Positions 6,642 through 12,626 of a stretch of DNA of 12,626 nt are shown here, piece after piece (position 1 is the first letter of the stretch; the number at the start of each line of letters is the position of its first letter). Source of the DNA: Pseudomonadota bacterium (GTDB lineage Bacteria > Bdellovibrionota_B > Oligoflexia > Silvanigrellales > Silvanigrellaceae); the NCBI GenBank assembly GCA_027490595.1, contig JAIXXU010000115.1:1-12626 (forward strand), read 5' to 3'. Below the pieces are notes generated by a model. That model did no database searches. It worked only from the letters and a program-made list of their open reading frames with translations, and was not told where the DNA came from. The position numbers and the translations under genes are program-made.

Positions 6642-7313
6642 ATGATCTCATGTGAAAGCATAAGCATACAGTTTGGTTCAGAAGTTGTTGTTGAAAATTT
6701 AAGTTTTTCTTTGCAGAAGGGGTCTTCCCTTGCCTTAATTGGTCCGAATGGGTGTGGCAAAACTTCTTTGCTAAAAATTCTAGCGGGTCTTGCTCGGCCC
6801 AGTCACGGGCAAGTTTTATATGGCACTGATACTAAAAATAATCATGAAAATCCTCTTCAAAAAAACCTTTCTTGCTTGTATTTGAGTGCGTTACCTGCCT
6901 TTTTTCTCGATCAGTCATGTCTTGAAAATTTAAATTTATATCTCAGTTGCTATAATAAAACATATCATATTGATTATGCCAGGGAGCTATTTTCGAAAGC
7001 GGGTTTGTCTAAAAAAATGAACTCTCCAGTACGAACTTTATCTACAGGTCAAAAAAGAAAATTGACCTTAATTTGTGCGGTGCTTACGTTGCCAGACTTA
7101 CTCTTGGCTGATGAACCTAGCCTAGGCCTAGACAAAAATGGTGTGACTTTCTGTCTTGAGATTTTTAATAAACTTAAGGAAAATAATGTGAGTTTTATTA
7201 TTGCATCACATGATGATGTTATTGTAAAATGGTGTTCCGATGTTTTACCCCTGGGGAGTTTTTCTTCTCAAACCAGGAATGCTGTCCCTAAAAAACTAAT
7301 GGCAATTTTATGA
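6642..7313 (+). CDS. ccmA: Heme exporter ATP-binding protein CcmA
   Basis: ATPase of the CcmAB transporter in System I cytochrome c maturation; ATP hydrolysis is needed to release holo-CcmE from the CcmC complex. The 223-residue product is a minimal ABC domain: Walker A GPNGCGKT (34-41), signature LSTGQ (133-137), Walker B LLLADEP (153-159) with GLD D-loop, and switch His190 (ASHDD). The region in place of a Q-loop reads YLSALPAFFLDQSCLENL, matching the CcmA habit of having no canonical Q-loop before the ENL motif. The assignment rests mainly on the ccmB, ccmC, ccmD and ccmE genes directly following. ATG 6642 is 2 nt after the regulator stop, with only a weak GAG upstream, so coupling is likely; it overlaps ccmB by ATGA. 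Confidence 0.93.
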   Translation: MISCESISIQFGSEVVVENLSFSLQKGSSLALIGPNGCGKTSLLKILAGLARPSHGQVLYGTDTKNNHENPLQKNLSCLYLSALPAFFLDQSCLENLNLYLSCYNKTYHIDYARELFSKAGLSKKMNSPVRTLSTGQKRKLTLICAVLTLPDLLLADEPSLGLDKNGVTFCLEIFNKLKENNVSFIIASHDDVIVKWCSDVLPLGSFSSQTRNAVPKKLMAIL

Positions 7314-8035
7314 ATGAATTTGTGGTTCACTCCCAATTACGCTGGTGGGTGAGGTCGTTTTTGCTTGTGTTTAAATCTAGTTTCCGATCTTTTTGGATAA
7401 GAAAATCCTTTTGGTTTGGAATTTTTGTATTTTCCGTATGTCTTCTTATTTTGTTTCCTTTTGCTTTGGGCACTGAATTTATTCAGAAACTGCCAGTCCA
7501 ATTGGGGTGTTTTTGGGCCATTATGGAGTTTGTGGCTGTCGTAAGTCTTGGCCAGTGTTTTTATTTTGAATATGAAGCCATGATGTTAGATGTTTTTTTA
7601 ACTTCTCCCATGCCTAAAAGTACTTTATTTATTGCTAAAATAGCCTTTTTGACTGTTCAAATATTTTCGCTGAGTCTTTTTGTTTTCTTATTTTGGTCAA
7701 TTTTATTCCACGTTCAAGCTATACATAGTGTCACAAATTTAGTGTGTTTTTTGCTGCTGACTTTTTTATTTTCAGTCAGTTCAGCCAGCCTAGGAGTGGT
7801 TGTTCATGGGCTTACGTCCCGTTCTCTAGCCAAAGAAATTTTACATCCTATTTTGTTTTTTCCCTTTCAGACTGGAGTTCTATTAGGGGTTAGCTCACTT
7901 TCCTTATCTTGCCTGGGTTTTGCTCCCTTGTCAGCAGTTTGGGGTCAGGCAACTTGGTGGACTCTTTTGTTTGTTTATCCCACTATATTTATTACCCTTG
8001 CTTTTCTTTTGGCACCAATTTTCTTTGAAGAGTAA
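7310..8035 (+). CDS. ccmB: Heme exporter membrane protein CcmB
   Basis: Inner-membrane subunit of the CcmAB ABC transporter. The 241-residue protein shows about six hydrophobic spans: roughly residues 35-55 (FGIFVFSVCLLILFPFAL), 65-85, 105-128, 137-158, 168-190 and 205-235. The family-typical pattern is visible: FPFALG after the first span, a Trp-containing second span, and the cytoplasmic loop DVFLTSPMPKSTLFIAKIAF, corresponding to the L-L-x-S-P-x-P-x-x-x-x-x-x-K element of CcmB. The ATG overlaps the ccmA stop (ATGA). The next gene starts 89 nt downstream, the only real gap in this run. In-frame readthrough of the stop would add 16 mostly hydrophobic residues before a second stop. Confidence 0.93.
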   Translation: MNEFVVHSQLRWWVRSFLLVFKSSFRSFWIRKSFWFGIFVFSVCLLILFPFALGTEFIQKLPVQLGCFWAIMEFVAVVSLGQCFYFEYEAMMLDVFLTSPMPKSTLFIAKIAFLTVQIFSLSLFVFLFWSILFHVQAIHSVTNLVCFLLLTFLFSVSSASLGVVVHGLTSRSLAKEILHPILFFPFQTGVLLGVSSLSLSCLGFAPLSAVWGQATWWTLLFVYPTIFITLAFLLAPIFFEE

Positions 8036-8090
8036 TACATCTCGTTCTTAGCTTTACTATGGACAGCTTTGGCGTTATGTGCTTAGTGGC

Positions 8091-8138
8091 ATGTTAGTGA
8101 TTTCCGTTATGGAGTCTTACGCTTATGTTTTTGAGTAA
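8091..8138 (+). other. Possible short leader ORF overlapping the ccmC start
   Basis: A 15-codon reading frame (ATG 8091, TAA 8136-8138) in a different frame from ccmC ends 14 nt inside ccmC. It would place terminating ribosomes on the ccmC start, whose own site (GGAG at 8111-8114) is 10 nt away. It has no clear Shine-Dalgarno of its own. The frame is open from 8052. Coupling role is a guess; it may be chance. Confidence 0.15.
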
Positions 8139-8856
8139 ATCTTTGTTTCAAACTCTTCCTAAGGTAGTAGCAAAACCAGTTCGTTTTTGGGATACTTTCC
8201 TTTTGCTGTCTGCTCTCATGCAGCTTTTTGCTTGGTATTTTGCCTTATTTTTAATTGGTGCTGATACTGACCAGGGGGATGTTTATCGCATTCTTTTTGT
8301 CCATGTTAGTGTGGCCTGGTGTGCATTTTTTTGGTTTTTTGCCTCTGCTTTCTTCGGATTGCGCGTTTTTTTTCAGCGTGACCAGCAAAAAGCAAAAGCT
8401 CATGATTTCAGTTCACACACAAGTATGGAAATGGCCCTGGTTTTTTCAAGTTTGGTTCTGATGACGGGAAGCTTTTGGGGAAGGCCAACTTGGGGAGTTT
8501 GGTGGGATTGGGACCCTCGATTGACATCAAGCCTGGTGCTTTTTTTAATGGGCTGTGGTTATTTACTTTTACGCTATTTTACCCCCCAGGCCTCCTACCG
8601 TATAAAAATTTCGGCCATTGTTTCTATCATCAGTTCTATCAACGTTCCCATTGTTTACTATAGCGTTAATTTGTGGCGATCGGTACATCAACCACAAACG
8701 TTTGTGCAACGAACTCACAATGCTTCAGGGGATATCCAGCTTGTGCTTTTGATAAATTTAATGGCCACCTTTTTATTAAGTATAGCTCTTTATAAAGTCA
8801 GAAGGCAAAGTATTTCGCTTCAAGAGACACTCCAAGAATTTAGGGGATATCAATGA
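8125..8856 (+). CDS. ccmC: Heme handling protein CcmC
   Basis: Inner-membrane protein that takes heme at the periplasmic face and attaches it to CcmE. The 243-residue product has about six membrane spans. The periplasmic tryptophan-rich WWD domain is at 118-135 (WGRPTWGVWWDWDPRLTS), and the two heme-ligating histidines lie in the expected flanking loops: His60 (RILFVHVSVAW) and His188 (NLWRSVHQP). One difference from the common WVWDARLTS pattern is DWDPRLTS (Asp128 and Pro131). ATG 8125 follows GGAG at 10 nt. It lies between ccmB and ccmD and overlaps ccmD by ATGA. Confidence 0.95.
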   Translation: MFLSKSLFQTLPKVVAKPVRFWDTFLLLSALMQLFAWYFALFLIGADTDQGDVYRILFVHVSVAWCAFFWFFASAFFGLRVFFQRDQQKAKAHDFSSHTSMEMALVFSSLVLMTGSFWGRPTWGVWWDWDPRLTSSLVLFLMGCGYLLLRYFTPQASYRIKISAIVSIISSINVPIVYYSVNLWRSVHQPQTFVQRTHNASGDIQLVLLINLMATFLLSIALYKVRRQSISLQETLQEFRGYQ

Positions 8857-9017
8857 GTGACTATGGTAATTCTGCATGGCAGTGGTTCGTTTATGGTTCT
8901 TACGTCTTTGTAGCTTGTGTTGTTGTTGTTTTCGCTATTTATGCTTTAAAAGTTAGAAATTCTTCTTTAAAAAGTTTACTGCAAGAGGGTTTTCTTGAAA
9001 ATAAAGAGGATCAATAA
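8853..9017 (+). CDS. ccmD: Heme exporter small membrane protein CcmD
   Basis: A 54-codon gene starting at the ATGA overlap with the ccmC stop and ending 2 nt before ccmE. CcmD is a small single-span protein that stabilises the CcmC-CcmE complex and helps release holo-CcmE from CcmABC. The product has the family layout: short aromatic N-terminus (WQWFVYGSYVF, about 9-19), one membrane helix (about 15-32, ACVVVVFAIYAL) and a basic then acidic cytoplasmic tail (KVRNSSLKSLLQ...). The W-x-x-x-G-S-Y motif at the membrane entry is characteristic. Sequence conservation in this family is low, so position between ccmC and ccmE is the strongest support. Confidence 0.9.
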   Translation: MSDYGNSAWQWFVYGSYVFVACVVVVFAIYALKVRNSSLKSLLQEGFLENKEDQ

Positions 9018-9019
9018 TT

Positions 9020-9493
9020 ATGAAAGTTACTCGTGGGCAATGGATTGGTGGTTCAATTATTATTATTTCTTTATCTTTGATGATATTTCAAGCCACAAAA
9101 AGTCAATCTGTAGTTACCTTTTTCACGCCTGAAGAAGTTTATCGTGATCCAAAGGCCTTTTATGATAAGAATTTTCGTGTTTCTGGGCTGGTTTTAAAGG
9201 GAAGTAAATCCTGGGATAAAAACAATTCCTTTCTAAATTTTCACATGTCAGATTTAAAGGGGCATGATTTTCAGGTGGAATACCATGGTATTCCACCTGA
9301 TCTTTTCAAAGAGGGTCAAGGTGTTGTTGTAGAGGGAAAGCTTGATACTCAATGGGATAAGAGACTTTTGCACGCCGATCTTTTGATGGTAAAACACTCT
9401 GAAGTTTATGATACCAAGCAAGATCATTCTCAATTAAAGCAAGTGAAGCTCATGGAAAGCATGTCAACACATTTGCCGGCTTCTAAAAGTTAG
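9020..9493 (+). CDS. ccmE: Periplasmic heme chaperone CcmE
   Basis: Membrane-anchored chaperone that binds heme covalently through a histidine and carries it to the CcmFH ligase. The 157-residue protein has an N-terminal signal anchor (about 8-24) followed by an OB-fold beta-barrel. Family segments are YRDPKAFYDKNFRVSGLVLKGS (41-62), VEYHGIPPDLFKEGQGVVVEG (86-106) and the heme-binding HxxxY at His126-Tyr130 (VKHSEVYDTK), matching E. coli H130/Y134. The C-terminal tail is hydrophilic, as usual. AGAGGA lies about 9 nt upstream of ATG 9020, in the ccmD end. The coding region contains a perfect 30-bp palindrome (9271-9300). The lpxH-like gene follows after 10 nt instead of ccmF. Confidence 0.95.
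   Translation: MKVTRGQWIGGSIIIISLSLMIFQATKSQSVVTFFTPEEVYRDPKAFYDKNFRVSGLVLKGSKSWDKNNSFLNFHMSDLKGHDFQVEYHGIPPDLFKEGQGVVVEGKLDTQWDKRLLHADLLMVKHSEVYDTKQDHSQLKQVKLMESMSTHLPASKS
9271..9300. repeat. Perfect 30-bp palindrome inside ccmE
   Basis: The left arm TCAGGTGGAATACCA is followed directly by its exact reverse complement, with no mismatch and no spacer; symmetry ends at 9270/9301. It covers codons 84-94 of ccmE, encoding the conserved VEYHGIPPD segment. RNA from either strand could form a hairpin of about 13 bp with a 4-nt loop. A function (dimeric protein site, mRNA structure) is not shown. Confidence 0.97.
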
Positions 9494-9503
9494 AGGTGTT
9501 TTT

Positions 9504-10253
9504 TTGAAAACAATTAAGATTGCTCCCTTGAAGAACTTTGTAGTTATTTCTGATGTCCATCTGCAACATCCCAAGGATAGGAATACAAATACTCTAATTG
9601 CTGCTTTAAAGTCTTTACAAGAGTATGAGGCTATTTTTCTTTTGGGAGATATTTTTGATTTCATCAGCATTTCAAAGCACTATTACCAGAAAAAATGGTC
9701 TATTCTTTTTGATGTTTTCAAAGATTTACAAAGCAAAGGAACAAAGATTTTTTTCTTAGAGGGCAATCATGACTTTTGTTTTGAACATTTTCCACAGCCC
9801 TTTTTGTCGTCTTCATTTGAACGCTGTGGTGACTTCGCGGTTGAATTTTATCATGAGCATCTAGGAAATATTCGTGTATGCCATGGTGATAATATCGTGT
9901 GTCCTCCAGATTATTTGTTCTTTCGTTCTTTAGTCAAAAGCAAGTGGCTTCAAACTATTTTTCATTATTTTGTTCCGGGTTCATTTGCAGACTTTATTTT
10001 TACTCGAGTCGCTAACCTCAGTCGCAAAAAAGATAAATACCGAAAGCTACAAAATTCCTTCTTAATGTCGTGTCTTGAAAAGGAACAAAAAAACATTGAG
10101 CATGTTCAAGTCTATATCATTGGTCATATTCATTTAGAAAAAGATTTTAAACTTCAAAGTGGCATGCGATTTTTATCCGGCCCCGACTGGCCTCAACGGC
10201 CAACCCTATTGCTCATTAAAGAAGATGGAACGTTAGAAAGGACTACCTTGTGA
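9504..10253 (+). CDS. LpxH-like metallophosphoesterase (UDP-2,3-diacylglucosamine diphosphatase candidate)
   Basis: Calcineurin-type phosphoesterase, most likely converting UDP-2,3-diacylglucosamine to lipid X plus UMP in lipid A synthesis at the inner membrane. The 249-residue protein has all metal ligands in order: D17-x-H19 (ISDVHL), GD49-x-x-D52 (LLGDIFDF), GNHD 87-90, H127 (VCHGD) and GH208-x-H210 (IIGHIHLE). Support for LpxH over other members comes from the length, from CHGDN...YLFFRSLVKSKWLQTIFHYF and from the basic helical insert (about 165-185, SRKKDKYRK) resembling the LpxH lid. E. coli LpxH has GNRDF where this has GNHDF, so an LpxH2-like or other lipid phosphoesterase role is possible. 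TTG start at 9504 is supported by GAGGTG 5 nt upstream. Confidence 0.8.
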   Translation: MKTIKIAPLKNFVVISDVHLQHPKDRNTNTLIAALKSLQEYEAIFLLGDIFDFISISKHYYQKKWSILFDVFKDLQSKGTKIFFLEGNHDFCFEHFPQPFLSSSFERCGDFAVEFYHEHLGNIRVCHGDNIVCPPDYLFFRSLVKSKWLQTIFHYFVPGSFADFIFTRVANLSRKKDKYRKLQNSFLMSCLEKEQKNIEHVQVYIIGHIHLEKDFKLQSGMRFLSGPDWPQRPTLLLIKEDGTLERTTL

Positions 10254-11365
10254 CGGTAGAAAAAGTTCTTTTTGCCATTGAGACTTCTTGCGATGAGACC
10301 GCCATTTCCATTATCAAAGCGCGTTTGAACGAAAATCTCAATATCACACACTTCAACATTCTTTCTCATTGCGTGCAAACTCAAATAGAAATTCATCAGC
10401 CTTTTGGTGGAGTTGTTCCTGAGGTTGCTGCTCGAGATCATTTATCTAAAATACCCGCTCTTGCTCAACAGGCGGTGATGGAAGCCAAACTTTCTTGGTC
10501 AAATATAGATTTTTTTGCTGTCACCATGGGTCCAGGATTGATTGGTTCCTTGATGGTAGGAATTTTATTTGCCAGGGGATTAGCACTTTCTCACGGTAAG
10601 CCTTTAATTGGTGTAAATCATATTCATGCTCATTTAGCTCCTTGTCTTTATTTGCCAAGTTTTAACCCTTGCAGCGATATTGGAATTTGGCATCAAGTGC
10701 CTCTGCATGAGTATCCAGCGCTATCGCTTACTGTGAGTGGAGGGCACTGTCACCTCAGTCTACATTTAAGTCCAAATCACAGAGAAATTCTCGGGAAAAG
10801 TTTAGATGATGCTTGTGGAGAAGCTTTCGATAAAGTGGGAAAGCTTTTAGGTCTTGGTTATCCTGGAGGCCCTCATATTGAACGTTTGGCACGGGAAGCA
10901 AAACCTAATGCACAAAGCTCTTTTTCTTTTCCCAGTAAAGTTATGCGACCCAAGAATAAATTTGATTTTAGTTATAGCGGATTAAAAACTGCTGTTTTGC
11001 ATGAAGTACGCAAGCTCACTGGGCAAACGCAAGGTAAAATTTCTGGAGAGTCACTTCCTATAGAATTAAAGGTACAGTTAGCCTACGAATTTCAAGAAGC
11101 AGCCTTGGGCCAGTTGTATCATGTAGTTTCCCAAGCATTAGAAAGTTATCCTGAGGTTAAAACTTTATTTGTGGCCGGTGGAGTAGCACAAAATAAGCGT
11201 TTTCGAGATATTTTTTCTCAACTGCCCTTGAAAAATCAAGTCTTTGCTCCACCTTCTTTGTGTGGAGACAACGCCACAATGATTGCTTTGCAGGCATTTT
11301 ATGAAACAAAAATAGATGGCCTTGTGAGTCATCCTTTTAGCAGATATCATATGGGTGAAAAATGA
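10250..11365 (+). CDS. tsaD: tRNA N6-adenosine threonylcarbamoyltransferase TsaD
   Basis: Catalytic subunit that transfers threonylcarbamoyl from TC-AMP to A37 of ANN-decoding tRNAs (t6A), working with TsaB and TsaE. ASKHA-fold signatures are intact: IETSCDETA (10-18), GPGLIGSLMVGILFARGLA (94-112), metal histidines 124 and 128 (HIHAH), VSGGHCHL (162-169), DDACGEAFDKVGKLLGLGYPGG (186-207), FSYSGLKTAV (240-249), AGGVAQNKRFR (309-319) and CGDNATM with Asp340. At 371 residues it is about 30 longer than E. coli TsaD; part is an insert at about 136-155 before the VSGGH motif. GTG start 10250 overlaps the previous stop (GTGA); it overlaps rsmA by ATGA. tsaB and tsaE are not in the window. Confidence 0.97.
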   Translation: MTVEKVLFAIETSCDETAISIIKARLNENLNITHFNILSHCVQTQIEIHQPFGGVVPEVAARDHLSKIPALAQQAVMEAKLSWSNIDFFAVTMGPGLIGSLMVGILFARGLALSHGKPLIGVNHIHAHLAPCLYLPSFNPCSDIGIWHQVPLHEYPALSLTVSGGHCHLSLHLSPNHREILGKSLDDACGEAFDKVGKLLGLGYPGGPHIERLAREAKPNAQSSFSFPSKVMRPKNKFDFSYSGLKTAVLHEVRKLTGQTQGKISGESLPIELKVQLAYEFQEAALGQLYHVVSQALESYPEVKTLFVAGGVAQNKRFRDIFSQLPLKNQVFAPPSLCGDNATMIALQAFYETKIDGLVSHPFSRYHMGEK

Positions 11366-12231
11366 AGGCTTCGAATTCTTCCCAATCTTTCTTTCTCCAA
11401 GCCAAAAAAAGTTTGGGACAAAACTTTTTGAAAGATACTTCTGTTATTGACAAGATCTGCTCTTTTATTCATGACTTATGTATAAAACACAAGATAAATA
11501 ATATTCATGAGATTGGCCCAGGCTCTGGTGCATTGACGCGACAACTGCTTCACTGTGGTGTGCCTATTTTAGCTATTGAAAAAGATAAACGAGCTATTGA
11601 GGGCCTTCAAGAAACATTGGCAGTAGAATTTCCAGACAAACTAACATTGTTAGAATATGATATTTTAAAATATACCCCAGATGTTAGCCTCTCAGGTGAA
11701 TTGCCATTTTGTGTGGGAAATATTCCTTATTACATTACAAGTGATATTTTATTTTGGTTTACAAATCATAAGTCATATTACAGTCATGGGGTCTTTTTGG
11801 TTCAAAAAGAAGTTGCTGACCGTCTTGTTGCCAAGCCTGGAACCAAAGAATATTCAAGGTTAAGCGTAAAAATTCAATTAAACTTCGATGTAAAAAAACT
11901 TTTTCTCGTTCCTGCGAGTTCTTTTATTCCTGTGCCAAAAGTGGATTCTACCTTTATTCATTTGGTACCTAAACGTGCTTTTTTCCTTGTTGCGGAAGAA
12001 GAAAAAAAGTTTGAAACTTTTTGTGCCATGCTTTTTAGTGCACGACGGAAAATGTTGAGAAGAGTCTTGCAGGCACAAAGAAATCAGTGGGATGATTTAT
12101 CTGAATGCGCATTTTGGAGCAAGTTGAAAGATTTTTCTATCCAAGAAGACACCAGGCCAGATGCCATCAGTCCTGAAAATATTCTTGGTTTGTATCATAC
12201 TCTTCAGTCCGTAAAGGTTTCTTCTTCATGA
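11362..12231 (+). CDS. rsmA: 16S rRNA (adenine1518-N6/adenine1519-N6)-dimethyltransferase RsmA (KsgA)
   Basis: SAM-dependent enzyme that dimethylates two adjacent adenines in the helix 45 loop of 16S rRNA late in 30S assembly. The 289-residue protein contains KKSLGQNFLKD (15-25), the SAM-binding EIGPGSGALT (50-59), acidic E73 after strand 2 (AIEKD), D100 (EYDIL), catalytic NIPYY (120-124), and the C-terminal FSARRKMLRR (225-234). The order and length fit RsmA fully. The ATG overlaps the tsaD stop (ATGA) and its own stop overlaps the ogt start (ATGA). Confidence 0.97.
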   Translation: MKASNSSQSFFLQAKKSLGQNFLKDTSVIDKICSFIHDLCIKHKINNIHEIGPGSGALTRQLLHCGVPILAIEKDKRAIEGLQETLAVEFPDKLTLLEYDILKYTPDVSLSGELPFCVGNIPYYITSDILFWFTNHKSYYSHGVFLVQKEVADRLVAKPGTKEYSRLSVKIQLNFDVKKLFLVPASSFIPVPKVDSTFIHLVPKRAFFLVAEEEKKFETFCAMLFSARRKMLRRVLQAQRNQWDDLSECAFWSKLKDFSIQEDTRPDAISPENILGLYHTLQSVKVSSS

Positions 12232-12626
12232 TCCTTCCTCATTCACTTTCTTTGTCTGTCCATAAGGCGCAAACTCCTGTAGGTGTTTTATACTTAGTGG
12301 AAAAGAGTCAGCAATTATTTGCGGTGATGTTTGAACCTAACTGGGATAACTTTACGCAAAAATATCAAACTCATTTTCTTGATTTCAAGATGACTTCTTT
12401 TTTAGAAAATGTTGAAAAACAATTCCAAGAATATTTTTTAGGAAAACGGAAAATATTTGATATCCCTTCTTACGCTCAAGGAACTATTTTTCAAAACAAA
12501 GTCTGGAATGCGACAAAACAGTTGCCTTTTGGTTCCATTTGCACTTATAAAGATTTGGCTTCTTCCATCGACATGCCAAATGCCGTAAGAGCAGTTGGTC
12601 TTGCCTTAGGTCAAAATCCTCTCTTA
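12228..12626 (+). CDS. ogt: Methylated-DNA--protein-cysteine S-methyltransferase (partial, 3' end outside window)
   Basis: Repair protein that removes alkyl groups from O6-alkylguanine onto its own cysteine. The 133 codons visible run to the window edge without a stop. The N-terminal domain is weakly conserved; the C-terminal domain begins with GTIFQNKVWNATKQLPFGSICTYKDLA (about 85-111), the classical MGMT/Ogt start of the active-site domain, then MPNAVRAVGLALGQNP with the Arg of the helix-turn-helix. The PCHR active-site motif is expected within about five residues past the edge, so the catalytic Cys is not seen. ATGA overlap with rsmA places it in the same operon. Whether it should be called ogt or another MGMT-family name depends on the missing part. 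Confidence 0.9.
   Translation, partial: MILPHSLSLSVHKAQTPVGVLYLVEKSQQLFAVMFEPNWDNFTQKYQTHFLDFKMTSFLENVEKQFQEYFLGKRKIFDIPSYAQGTIFQNKVWNATKQLPFGSICTYKDLASSIDMPNAVRAVGLALGQNPLL

Noticed and set aside
7116..7131. Three CCTAG repeats in ccmA
   Set aside because: Falls on the Walker B/D-loop codons (EPSLGLD) and is explained by that protein sequence and codon choice.
10188..10202. TGGCC...GGCCA stem-loop near the end of the lpxH-like gene, as an internal terminator
   Set aside because: Five base pairs, no T-run after it, and it is inside coding sequence with tsaD overlapping just downstream.
10193..10441. Minus-strand open frame across the lpxH/tsaD junction
   Set aside because: Antisense to two well-supported genes and resembles no known protein.

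Overview
The window is AT-rich bacterial chromosomal DNA from a Gram-negative organism. Evidence for two membranes is direct: a predicted outer-membrane beta-barrel, an LpxH-type lipid A enzyme, System I cytochrome c maturation proteins and a periplasmic PBP4. The gene set and low GC would fit an aquatic Bdellovibrionota/Oligoflexia-type lineage (for example Silvanigrellales), but that placement is an inference; nothing in the sequence fixes the genus.

Layout. (1) 1-1925, + strand: an accessory-looking block. A short element resembling the last repeat of a type I CRISPR array sits at the left edge (single copy, uncertain). A pentapeptide-repeat protein follows, then a protein of unknown function that lies in the same reading frame, separated only by one TAA. 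(2) 1952-3833, - strand: a compact three-gene run reading right to left: a predicted outer-membrane barrel, an unrecognised exported protein and a RimI-like GNAT acetyltransferase. (3) 3856-4314, + strand: rnhA (RNase HI), divergent from the barrel gene with only 22 bp between start codons. (4) 4409-12626, + strand: a tightly packed 11-gene run, dacB - crp/fnr regulator - ccmA - ccmB - ccmC - ccmD - ccmE - lpxH-like - tsaD - rsmA - ogt (cut by the window edge). Most junctions are GTGA/ATGA overlaps or gaps of 2-10 nt; the only larger gap (89 nt) is between ccmB and ccmC.

How the genes work together. CcmA, B, C, D and E are the heme-handling half of System I: CcmC/CcmD load heme onto the CcmE histidine and CcmAB powers release of holo-CcmE. 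The ligation half (CcmF, G, H) is not in the window and must be elsewhere if the pathway is complete. A Crp/Fnr regulator without N-terminal FeS cysteines is translationally coupled just upstream of ccmA and is a plausible controller of it. The genes after ccmE are housekeeping: lipid A synthesis (lpxH-like), tRNA t6A37 (tsaD), 16S rRNA dimethylation (rsmA) and O6-alkylguanine repair (ogt).

Most striking signals beyond the genes: a perfect 30-bp palindrome inside ccmE (9271-9300), the same-frame stop between the two left-hand genes, in-phase 15-nt tandem repeats in the pentapeptide gene, and the CRISPR-repeat-like left edge. The window is mostly conventional; novelty, if any, lies in the left 2 kb and the ccmE palindrome.
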